Shown here in pieces: positions 44,392 through 54,953 of a stretch of DNA of 57,188 nt (its first letter is position 1; each line of letters opens with the position of its first letter). This stretch comes from Ceratorhiza oryzae-sativae (taxonomy: Eukaryota; Basidiomycota; Agaricomycetes; Cantharellales; Ceratobasidiaceae). The notes under the pieces are model-generated. The model did no database searches and had not been told where the DNA came from. It saw nothing but the letters and a program-made list of their open reading frames with translations. The translations under genes and the position numbers were made by a program. The stretch lies in contig JARWMV010000098.1 of the NCBI GenBank assembly GCA_030998015.1, positions 1 to 57,188 on the forward strand, given 5' to 3'.

Positions 44392-47300
44392 ATGGCCAGT
44401 ACTTCAAATATGTCTGTGCATGTCCCTGGAAGTTTTTGGGACAGTACACACCACCCATTACCACCTGAAGATCCTTATGTATCAGATTCCATGGTAGGAA
44501 GTGATGCAGGAGGTAGGCATGTACAATCAGACTATAGTTATCATCACCAAGATACTGTAGATTATGAACAATATTTGCCCATCCCTCCTAATGGATCTAG
44601 TTCATATATTGCTCTTACTCCTAGAGAGCAAAGGCATCTGACTTACCAACCTGCTGCTACTAGGATGACAAACCTAACAAGGATGCATCCAGAGATAGCA
44701 GAGGGAGAAGGTTAGTTAGAGCAGTAGGTAGGAAGATATATGAACGTCCTCATCCCCATGTAATGCACATTAAATATCCATCTATTGGGTGTAGAGAATT
44801 CTTCAAGGATCTCTTACAAGAATTGGATTATTTATGTACATTTAGGCCAGAATGGTCTTGGTCTGCATCTGGAGAACCTGTCATGTTCATTGACTTGAAC
44901 AGGCATAGGAGTTTTAGGACTAAGCTCTCTGCTTTCAAGTCCCAACTACTCCCTGTTAGGAGCAGGCATCCTATACCTCACCCAGATGTTCCTGCATTCC
45001 CTGAAACTAGGAAGCATTTTGCTTTCAGTAAGAAACAGCATGAAGTTGCTTGTGTATTATTCAGGGATGAAGTTGAGCGCTTTTTGGCTTACCTCTTTAT
45101 TGAACACCAAGCTATGCAAGACCTTGGTAAAGGGAAGCAAAGGGAGCTCAATGAAATAATGTGGGAAAATTCTGAAAGCAGATCCAAGACTCCAGAATAT
45201 GCTCCAGCCCCTCATCCTAAGCATACTATTGACTCAATTAGATCTCCTACTGGTCGTCTAGAATTCAAACCTCTAGAAGTTCAGGAGGATCCAGATGAGC
45301 CAGTGAGTGGTGGAGAGGAGCTAGTTCAAATAGAAGAGCAGGAAGTGGAAGATATCACAAGGATAGCAGATGATTCTGCTGAGGATACTACCATGACTGC
45401 AATTCAACCTTCTGGATTTGCATCTACTTCAGCTATGGCTCAGGGAAGGAGCTTCCTTGGCCCTGTAACTAGTTCTCCAGCTAGACCAGAAGCTTTAGGT
45501 GCAATTACTCCTATAAGGACTCCAAGTGAGAAGAGACTACAAGCTCTATTTACTCCAGAATCAGTTTCTCAAATAGAAGCTACTCGCATTCTGGGAGTTA
45601 GAGGTCCTTCTACTTACTTGGAAAGTTATCTAGGAACTTCATTTACTCCTGTAGAGAAAGACTATCCTAGACGCATAGGAGTAGGTCCTAGGCAATCAGG
45701 AAGAGTGCTAGAACCTCTATTACCTCCTGCTCAAGTGACTGAAGCTGGTACTTCAGCTTTACCCACTATTGGAGAAGTAAATGAGGATGATACTGATCAG
45801 GACCAGGACTCTCCCTTGGTAAATAAACCTGCTAGACCACTCAATCCTTTGACAATGCTATTAGAAAGGAACCTTTCAGGGGTCGACTTAGCAAAGGTCA
45901 TGCAGTCACTATTGAGGAAGAGTTTCCACCTCATAACAGTATACTGGAAGACCAGCATCTCCTTACCCACCTAGGGAGCCAATAACCCCTTCTAGGCCAG
46001 TAAGGGATGACTCTGGGACTGTTCCTCAAGGGGCTGTTCCCCTTATTGTTACTACTAGTGAAGAAGACTCTTCTGAGGAAGAAGCTAGGAGACCTAGGCA
46101 TAGGAGTTCTAATAGAACTTCAGATGCTGAAGCAGGTAGGCCTACAGAAGATCATAGGGCTGAAGGTTTTAGAGAGCCTACTGGACCTTCTGTAACTATG
46201 ACTGGAGATCCTTCAAAGATGCCAGTTTATAGTCCTGAAGGGAATACATTATTAGGTTTCCAGCCATTAGTACCTCAATCACAGTTACCTGCTGATGCTA
46301 GCATACATATGCCACAAGTCTCTAGACCTACTGAAGCTGAAACATTTAGAACTCAGAGGTTTGATCCTTATCAACCCTTTGTGATTAATCTAGGACCAGG
46401 GTTCTCTGGTCTGGCTTCTACTCCACCTAGGAGGCCACCAGGACCTCCTCCCACTGGACCTCCTGCCTCTAGTGGTAGGAATTTCTCAGGAGGAAGTGCA
46501 GGTCCACCCAATCCTCCAGGAGGAGGACAGGGGCCACCTAACCCTCCAGTAGGTCAAAGTTACCCCCAGCAAGGAGGAGGACATATTCCTCATGTTCCTC
46601 CTATTCCACCTATTCCTCCCAATACTCCTAGGCCACAAGGACCACCTGGACCTCCAGGGCCCCCTGGAAATCCTCCTAATGGTCCTTATCCTTGGATTCA
46701 AGGCCCTCCAGGACGTCCAGGAGACCAAGGTCCCCCTGGAAGGGATGGCAGGGATGGAAGAGATGGTCCACCAGGTCCACCAGGCCCACCAGGCCCAGAA
46801 GGCCCTAGAGGAGCTGGAGGAAATGGTAACAATAACAACCAAAATAATCAACCTCATCTAGACATGAAATTGAAGCCTGAAGTGATACCAGAGTATGATG
46901 GTGATCCAGATGAACTATATGAGTGGATAGATCAAATCAATCGTTATATAGCCATGGGTTTAAATGAGAACAACAGACTCACCCTGACTATCCCATTCAG
47001 GTTTACTGGAGATGCTAAACAATGGTGGTATCAGTTCAATGAGGAACAAAGGCTTAGAATGTCTACAGATTGGAATCAGATGAGAGCTCGCTTAATTAGT
47101 TTCTTTTGGACTCCTACTTGGGTTACCAAGGCTAGGAACAAAGCTTTGGCAGCCAGGTTCAAGGATTCAGGCAACAATAAAGAAACACCAGTTCAGTATG
47201 CACTTTGCAAAAAGAAACTGCTTGACATGGTTGAAGATTGGGATGACCTCACTATCATTGCTGAAGTAGCTAGGTCAGCTCCTACACAATGGAGAACTAT

Positions 47301-47859
47301 AGTCAACCATGAGGATATTGCAGACTGGTCCACCTATGTGACTAGAATTAAGGAACAAGAAGACTTATTGCAAGATTGGCCTTGCCATATGAATAACCAA
47401 GCTACCTATGACACAGTCAAGGAAGTGATCAAAGCTTTGAAGGCTGAAAAGCATCAGAAAAAGCATGGTCACAAAGCTAGTGCTCATGCAGTAAATTCTT
47501 CTAACTCTAAGTTCAAGTCAAAGCAGCCTGATAAATTCAAAGGCTATAAGAGGCCCTTCCCTCCAGACAATTCTAATGTTTCCAAACATAAGAAAGGGAC
47601 TCCTAAAGCTAGAGGAATGAGAGGCTGTATTCATTGTGGAAGTCTTATGCACTATGACAAGGAGTGCAAGCATAGTAAATCTAATGCTAACAATGTCCAA
47701 GTTTATTTTGCTGAAACTACTGAAGCTGAACAAACTGCTTATGCTGAATATGAAGCTGCCTGCAGTGATTCTGATCCTGAACCATCTGAAACTGAGCCAT
47801 CTGAAGACCAAGAGGAAGAATCTGATTCTTCTAGTTCTTCTTCTGTCTCGGATTTTTAA
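44392..47859 (+). pseudogene. Gypsy-3 gag, long, with collagen-like segment
   Basis: Starts at ATG 44392 (MASTSNMSVHVPG). Frames change near 44710 and near 45930, probably single-base indels. After an acidic linker come a Pro-rich stretch (46420-46630), a collagen-like Gly-X-Y segment of about 20 triplets (46633-46826), then the capsid part (PEYDGDPDELYEWIDQINRY, FTGDAKQWWYQF, near 46890-47040), a basic region and a CCHC knuckle (CIHCGSLMHYDKEC, about 47625-47667). The tail is acidic and Ser-rich. The order capsid-knuckle is that of Ty3/gypsy Gag; the collagen-like part is unusual. Confidence 0.82.
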
Positions 47860-50800
47860 TTAATTCCCAGCCTTCTGAATCTAATGAGACAGAGGACTTG
47901 GGAGTAAATGCAGATGACCAGGATATACAGGCAGTACACAATTATAATGCATTAGCAAATCAAACAATGGCTACCAAATCATTTTCTATTCAATTATCTA
48001 CTAGGAATGAGCCTCTTGACCTTAAATCAATCCCTGAGGATAAAACTATTACTCTTAAAAAGGTGATGGAACGTCCTTCAGGAACTCATTTCTTGGGAAC
48101 TAGACCTACAGTAGCTATGGCTAGGGTAGGGAATGAAGAAGGCTTAACAGAAATTACTGTTGACTCAGGCTCTGATATTACCCTGATTAGCTATAATTTT
48201 CTGACTAGCTTGAAACAACCTCCTAAAGAGAAATCTGGCCAAAAGATAAATCTTATTCAAGTGACTGGTAAAACTAGTATTACAGGATATGTAGTATTAG
48301 ACTTAACCTTCCCTACTAAGGATGGACCTGTAAAGATGCAGGTAGAAGCCTATGTAGTGAAAGGGATGAAAGTACCTTTCATTCTGGGTAATGACTTTTC
48401 TAACCAATATAGAATCTCTTTAGATCGTCTTTCCTCACCTAGCAGAATACTCTTTAGCAACTCTGGTACACTTGCTGACAAAAGTCTTGCAGCACGTGAT
48501 GGATTTTTCACTGAACCCGGTCTGGCCAGCAGTGGTCTGGTCTTCCGATTTCGATGTACTATTAGAGGTTGTGTAATAGCTATATGTCTATCGCTGTACC
48601 AAGTCTCAAAGAAATTGAAACAGAGGCTGAAGAGATACGGCCAAATAAGTTGTCAATTGTGCTGCAAGACTTTTGAAATTCAAGGCGCCATAAAGTCGAG
48701 CCTTGGACAATCCATGAATCTCAGCACCCAGCTGGCCGATTTTGATCAAACAAAGTGCGCGCAGATAGCTATCACTATCTTTGGTATAGATCTGCGCTGT
48801 TTGAGAGCAATTTTATCAGTAGATGTACATGCATATAATCGATCATATATAGGGCACATTTCCCCCTATTACAGCTTGCCTATAAACAAAAAAGGAGGCT
48901 AGAAAGTTCTCTTTGTGCTCAAACTATCAGATATGATTAGTAGATCTCAGGAGAGTGTAAATTCTAAGGTATACTAAGTGGATGTAGACCAGACCCAAAT
49001 GCTGCACAATACCCCCTGGTTTCAGAAACCTGAAAGCGACAGCTGTATAGGATTCAACCAGCCTGGTAATAGACGTAGGCATGCTTCATATGTACATGCA
49101 TCTTATGTATCACGCTCAAGACACAGAGCCAGCCATAACTCTAGCTACAGACTGTGCATCGAACTTTTGACAGTTTCTGATAGTAAAATTGTTGATTTGA
49201 GCAATGCACAGTCTGTAGCTAGAGTTATGGCTGGCTCTGTGTCTTGAGCGTGATACATAAGATGCATGTACATATGAAGCATGCCTACGTCTATTACCAG
49301 GCTGGTTGAATCCTATACAGCTGTCGCTTTCAGGTTTCTGAAACCAGGGGGTATTGTGCAGCATTTGGGTCTGGTCTACATCCGCTTAGTATACCTTAGA
49401 ATTTACACTCTCCTGAGATCTACTAATCATATCTGATAGTTTGAGCACAAAGAGAACTTTCTAGCCTCCTTTTTTGTTTATAGGCAAGCTGTAATAGGGG
49501 GAAATGTGCCCTATATATGATCGATTATATGCATGTACATCTACTGATAAAATTGCTCTCAAACAGCGCAGATCTATACCAAAGATAGTGATAGCTATCT
49601 GCGCGCACTTTGTTTGATCAAAATCGGCCAGCTGGGTGCTGAGATTCATGGATTGTCCAAGGCTCGACTTTATGGCGCCTTGAATTTCAAAAGTCTTGCA
49701 GCACAATTGACAACTTATTTGGCCGTATCTCTTCAGCCTCTGTTTCAATTTCTTTGAGACTTGGTACAGCGATAGACATATAGCTATTACACAACCTCTA
49801 ATAGTACATCGAAATCGGAAGACCAGACCACTGCTGGCCAGACTGGGTTCAGTGAAAAATCCATCATGTGCTGCAAGACTTTTGTCAGCAAGTGTAGGTC
49901 TGCTGAAGTGATTGAATTAGAAACTGAACCAAGATTGGATGAAGCTGGAAATGTATTTCAAGTTTACACTAGACCAGACTTCAAGACAAACCTAGAAAGA
50001 AGAGCCTTTCATAGGAAAAAATCTTCTAAGAAGAAAGCCTTAAAGAAAGGGCCTGAAGGTGCTACCCCAGTTAAATTAGCTAGGGATGTATTTTTAAAGG
50101 CTGAATTCATTACACAAGTGCCTATTCTAGTTGAATTCCAGGGAGGACAGCAAGAAGGTTTTATTGAAGGTAGTCTAGAAAGTAATAATGGAACTCTGGA
50201 TGTCCATGGAACTACAGACAGCATCATCACTCCTGATACTAAGACTATTCAGATTACCAACTTTTCTCAGAGGCCAGTGCATTTACCCAAAGGACATGTC
50301 ATAGGATATATGCATGACCCCAAGATTGCATTGGATAAAGAAAAAGATTTGCCTGAAGAACTTAGGAAGCAGGAGAAGCCAAGGCACATCTAATAAATAC
50401 TCTTATGAAGGAAGTCAAAGTACCTTCTCCTACTGCTGAAGAGATTGAACTCTCAAAGCAGCCAGAAGGAGGCCCTAAAACTGCTGAACTGCCTGACCCA
50501 GAGCCAGTCCCTAGGGAAAGACTCTTGGCAGAAGTACATTGGGGAGACAATTTGACTCCAGATCAGAAGAAAAGCTTGCAAAAGGTGGTGAAAAGAACTT
50601 TGAAGCTTTTGGATTAGATGGCAGACTTGGTAATTACCCAGCCAGGGTAGAGATTAATCTCAGACCAGGTACAAAGGAAATTGCTTTAACTCCTTACAGG
50701 CCAAGTGAAGAAGCTAAGGCTGCTATAGACAAGCAAATAGATGATTGGTTGCGCTTAGGTGTAATTGAAGAATCTAAGAGCCCTTGGGGCTTCCCAGTGC

Positions 50801-53800
50801 TTGTAGTATGGCGGAATAATAAGCCTTGCTTGTGCATTGATTACAGGAAGCTTAATGCAGTAGCTATACCAGATGAATACCCTCTACCTAGGCAACAAGA
50901 CATCCTTCATTCACTTGAAGGAGCCCAATATCTCAGTACTCTAGATGCTCTAGCAGGCTTTACCCAACTCCAGATAAAGGATGAGGATAGGCCTAAGACA
51001 GCATTTAGATGCCACAGAGGACACTTTCAATTCAGAAGAATGCCCTTTGGATGGAGAAATGGACCTCCAGTATTCCAAAGGGTTATGACTGATGTTTTGG
51101 CCCCATTCTTATGGATATTTGCTCTAGTATATATAGATGACATTGTGATATACAGCAAGTCATTTGAAGACCACTGTGAGCATCTAGACAAAGTATTAAA
51201 GGCCATTGCAGATTCTGGATTGACTCTTTCTCCTGGTAAATGCCACCTTGGATATCAATCTCTGCTCCTTTTAGGACAAAAGGTGTCCAGACTTGGCATG
51301 TCTACCCACAAGGAGAAAGTGGAAGGCATTCTACAATTAGAGGAACCTAAGGATATACCTACATTACAAACATTCTTAGGAATGATGACCTACTTTTCAA
51401 GTTATATTCCATATTATACTTGGATAGTAGCTCCATTATTTAATCTCTTGAAGAAGAATGTCAAGTGGAAATGGGATAAATTGGAATCCCATGCTTTCAA
51501 ACTAGCTAAGCTAGTCCTAGCCAATGCACCAGTTCTCTCTTACCCAATACCAGGGATGCCCTATAGGCTTTATACTGATGCATGTGACTTTGGAATAGCT
51601 GCTATCTTACAGCAAATTCAAACCATGAAACTTAAGGACCTGAAAGGAACTAGAGTTTATGATCAATGTAAAAAAGCTCACCAAGAAGGGTTACCTGTCC
51701 CCAGGTTTATTACACCTGACTCCAAAGGAAAGGTCATCCTGACTGGGGGGGCTGATGGTACTGAAACTTTTGACTATGAAGATACTTGGAATGAAGACTT
51801 TGAAGAAACTGAAGTACACATAGAGCGAGTCATTGCCTACTGGTCAAGACTTCTCAAATCAGCTGAGACAAGGTACTCAGCCACTGAGAGAGAAGCTCTA
51901 GGTGTAAGAGATGGTCTAGTGAAATTCCACATGTATCTTGAAGGTGCTAAAGTTGTAGTAGTGTCAGATCATGCTGCCCTTAAATGGAGTAAGACTTACC
52001 AAACTGTGAACAGAAGACTATCTGGTTATGGCATAGTAATAGCTGCCTTTCCAGACCTAGTAATAGTTCATAGAGCAGGCAAAGTCCATACTAATGTTGA
52101 CCCAATCTCTAGATTAAGAAGAAGGATCCCTAGACAAGATGGACCTTTAGCAGACTTATCAACCCCTCTTACTTTTAACAATGACACTGAAGATGCCTTG
52201 AAGAATCTGTACCAAGAAATAGGTGTAGACTTTGAGAAGGATTTGCTAGTCCAATCGACTATGCATGCTTTAGCCAATGAAGAAAAGCCTTCCAAAGGTT
52301 TTAGGACAAGGTTTAAGGTAAGAAACAAAGTATATAAAGCTAATGTCTCTCTTGCTACATCAGGTTTGAATGAGCTACACATCAGTATTAATGAATCTGA
52401 AGTTAATCGCTTTTATGAAGCATACACTAATGATCCCCATTTTGCTGATGTACTCAAGAAGCTGCAAGGTGAGTATGATCATCTAAATCCACCCTACAAA
52501 CAATACAGGATTGGAGAAAATGGTCTTATTTACTTTTGCAGAGATGACAATTACAAGCTGTGTGTCCCTAAAGACTTACAGAAGGAAGTAGTAGCTGAAA
52601 TACATGACTCTCTTCAAGAAGGAGCTCATGCTGGCTACCATAGGACCTACAACAAAGTAGCTTCTACCTACTACTGGCCTAAGATGGTGCAAGTCATTAA
52701 GGAATATGTGCGCACTTGTGATATTTGTCAAAAGGCTAAGCCTAAAAGACATGGACAAAGAGGTTTTCTTCAATCTATTCCAATTCCTAGTCAGCCTTTT
52801 GAAGTAGTAACCATGGATTTTATAATGGATCTTCCTCCTAGCAATGGATTTAATGCCATACTAACTATAGTTGATAAATTGACTAAGTATGCACACTTTA
52901 TCCCTTGCAATACTTCTATCAATGAGGAAGAGACTGCCAAACTATTCCATGCGCATATATGGACCAAGTATGGTCTTCCAAGACAGGTTATTACTGACAG
53001 AGACTCTAGATGGACAGGAGCCTTTTGGGAACATTTAACCTCTTTGGTTGGCATTCAGAGATCACTTACTACAGCTTATCACCCACAAGCTGATGGACAG
53101 AGTGAGATTATGAACCAAACCTTAGAGATTGCCTTAAGAGCTTTTGTCTTTCCTTCAATGGACAATTGGAGTGACCTCCTAAATGATTTTAGCTTTGCTT
53201 ACAACACCATGGAGCATACATCTACAGGATTTACACCTTCTTATCTTCTTTTAGGATTTGAACCACTTTGACCCTCAGATTTACTTACTTCTACTGGTAA
53301 AGCTTTAGCCAGACCCTCTGTAGAAGATCCTAAAGCTGTGAACTTCAATGAGATGATGAAAGCTATTCGCTCTCAGGCTCAAGATGCCTTGAAATTGGCT
53401 CAGGTTCACATGGAGGATCAATACAACAAGAATCATAGTTATCTTGATCTACAGGAAGGGGATTTGGTCATGCTGAATCCACATTCCCTGAACCTGCTGA
53501 GAAATCAGAAGGGAAAAGGAAGGAAACTCCAGATGAAGTATGATGGTCCCTTTGAAGTTCTAGAGAAGCTTTCAGATGTAACTTATCGCATCAAGATTCC
53601 AGCCAGCTACAAGATTCACCCTGTGATTAATATAGCTCATCTGGAACCTTATCATAGAGATAAAGATGGTACAGACCGTCCCAAGAAACATCTGAATAGA
53701 TCTGACTTTGACAAGGAACCTGAATGGGAAGTGGAAGAGATTCTGGATGAAAAGATGATCAAGAAAGGACAGAGAAAACAGCGTCGATATCTTACAAGAT

Positions 53801-53919
53801 TTGTGGGTTATCCACCTGAATGGGATGAATGGTTATCCAGGCAGCAGTTGACAAATGCTCCCAGGATACTCAAGGAATGGGAACTTAAGCAACGCCTCAA
53901 GATGTCTAAGAAGTCCTAA
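47832..53919 (+). pseudogene. Gypsy-3 pol
   Basis: The pol frame is -1 relative to gag and overlaps its end. Protease has TVDSGSDITLIS (about 48160-48195). The fold-back at 48469-49894 follows; beyond it the frame resumes in phase. RT has LDALAGFTQLQ and VYIDDIVIYS (51127-51156, intact), RNase H has YTDACDFGIAAIL, and integrase has an HHCC module near 52625-52735, MDFIMDLPP, ITDRDSRW and SEIMNQTLE. The C-terminal part (53338-53919) includes a chromodomain-like end. Frameshifts lie near 50390 and 50600, and TGA at 53269 stands where Arg is expected. RT and integrase residues are otherwise intact, so decay is mild. Confidence 0.88.
48469..49894. mobile_element. Fold-back element: 691-bp inverted arms, 44-bp loop
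   Basis: Left arm 48469-49159 and right arm 49204-49894 are exact-length inverse copies around a loop at 49160-49203. Ends are CACTTGCTGACAAAAGTC and its inverse, flanked by TA (48467-48468 and 49895-49896). Removing the element with one TA restores the gypsy-3 frame. Arms differ at few positions, seen mainly at CpG (CACGTG against CACATG, CCCGG against CCCAG). Each arm holds an inner pair of the CAAAAGTCTTGCAGCAC motif. No transposase is encoded. Confidence 0.93.
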
Positions 53920-54038
53920 CCCTTTCCTGAAAATCATTCCAAGAACAACACGTGATTTCTCTGTTGTTTGTTTACTGACAAAGTCATTTTGTAGATATAA
54001 ATCGGCTGGCATTTACCTCTGGAAACACCACACCAACC

Positions 54039-54521
54039 ATGGCCAACTTCATCATCTTCATTGCTGTTACTCTCCCCATTGCTCTCATGGTTTTGGCCAT
54101 CCTTTACTACCTCTACAGTCTAGGAGAAGACTCTATATGGGTCGCACCTGGACAAAAGGTAGTGTTGGAGTATTCCAACCTAGAGCGCACCATAACCGTC
54201 ACTGGCAGGGTGGTCATTTCCCTGCCACACAGATTGGTATACCTTAGCAGGCAGAGGACCCTCTGGACAGTTAAGCCTGCTAACATCCTCTCCATTGCCT
54301 TGGTGAGGAATCGCAGGCAGTATAGTCCCTACAGGGGTCCAGGAAACAGAGGCATGCCATCTGAGCTTTTCATCCTGCCAGACCATCCTTACTGTAAGTC
54401 CAAAATCTATTTATTGGGTTTAATGCTTATGGCACTGGACAGATCAAATGCAAGGAATGGAGCGACAGCAATACCTTGGATCTTTTCTACAGCTGTAGAT
54501 AAGATTAACCAAGCTTGGTAA
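54039..54521 (+). CDS. Small membrane protein ORF downstream of gypsy-3 pol (160 aa)
   Basis: The start has a good context (ACCATGG) and a TATA-like stretch lies about 45 bases upstream. Residues 3-27 (NFIIFIAVTLPIALMVLAIL and on) form one membrane segment or signal anchor. The rest is soluble with WVAPGQKVVLEYSNLERTITV and many basic residues. No family is recognised. A GTAAGT at about 54393 and another at 54519 could be intron starts, so the C-terminus is uncertain. Its place after integrase is where env-like genes sit, but nothing in the protein shows an envelope function. Confidence 0.5.
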   Translation: MANFIIFIAVTLPIALMVLAILYYLYSLGEDSIWVAPGQKVVLEYSNLERTITVTGRVVISLPHRLVYLSRQRTLWTVKPANILSIALVRNRRQYSPYRGPGNRGMPSELFILPDHPYCKSKIYLLGLMLMALDRSNARNGATAIPWIFSTAVDKINQAW

Positions 54522-54953
54522 GTCAGATCTTTCCCGATCGTCTTATCAAGTCCACTGATCTATTTGGGTTGATCACATCTAGTCCCCATCCAGAACCCCT
54601 TATCTCCTCTTTAAGTCTTGTACCAGATCTTTCTGTATATAGATTTAAAGTATAAAGTTGTCTGATCCCCTAAGCGATCATCAGAATGAGTCACTGCAAA
54701 GTAATCTCAGTTGACTGCTTGGACTGATCACCAACTGTAAGGTTTAAGGACTAGATAAGAAAGATCTGGAAGGATCAGCATGTGATAACTGTACAGATAA
54801 CAGCAGAGTGCACTCTATTTGGCCAGTTACAAGCTTCTTTTGCTTGGAGTAAGCTTCCTATTGGCAACTGGATGTGAAATACATGCAGTATAAGATTTTT
54901 GTGTCGTCTCTAAGGTACTACAGCTGTATACTGCACAGTTTTACCCTCTAAAC
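54522..54953. other. No gene seen
   Basis: About 430 AT-rich bases without supported coding sequence. A possible spliced extension of the preceding ORF (acceptor near 54579) is weak. TATATAG-like and AAGTATAAAG stretches near 54640 could belong to a promoter for gene C. Confidence 0.4.

Larger units (their letters stand above)
42565..53919 (+). mobile_element. Gypsy-3: large Ty3/gypsy chromovirus, 3' end not in window
   Basis: 5' LTR (42565-43869), primer site, an ATG-less ORF, gag and pol with a chromodomain-like end. A fold-back element is inserted between protease and RT. No second LTR is found up to 57188, so either the element is longer and includes the ORFs at 54039 and 54954, or the right part is rearranged. 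The left flank is AAGAG. The end coordinate marks only the end of pol. Confidence 0.85.

Noticed and set aside
44660..44720. Programmed frameshift in gypsy-3 gag near 44710
   Set aside because: No slippery heptamer is seen in the short overlap; a one-base deletion is more likely.
45885..45936. A 50-nt intron in gypsy-3 gag
   Set aside because: The donor (GTCATG) is poor; a single-base indel explains the frame change more simply, though the junction would be in phase.
54039..54521. Calling the membrane ORF an envelope gene
   Set aside because: Only one N-terminal membrane segment is visible, with no cleavage site, fusion peptide or C-terminal anchor.
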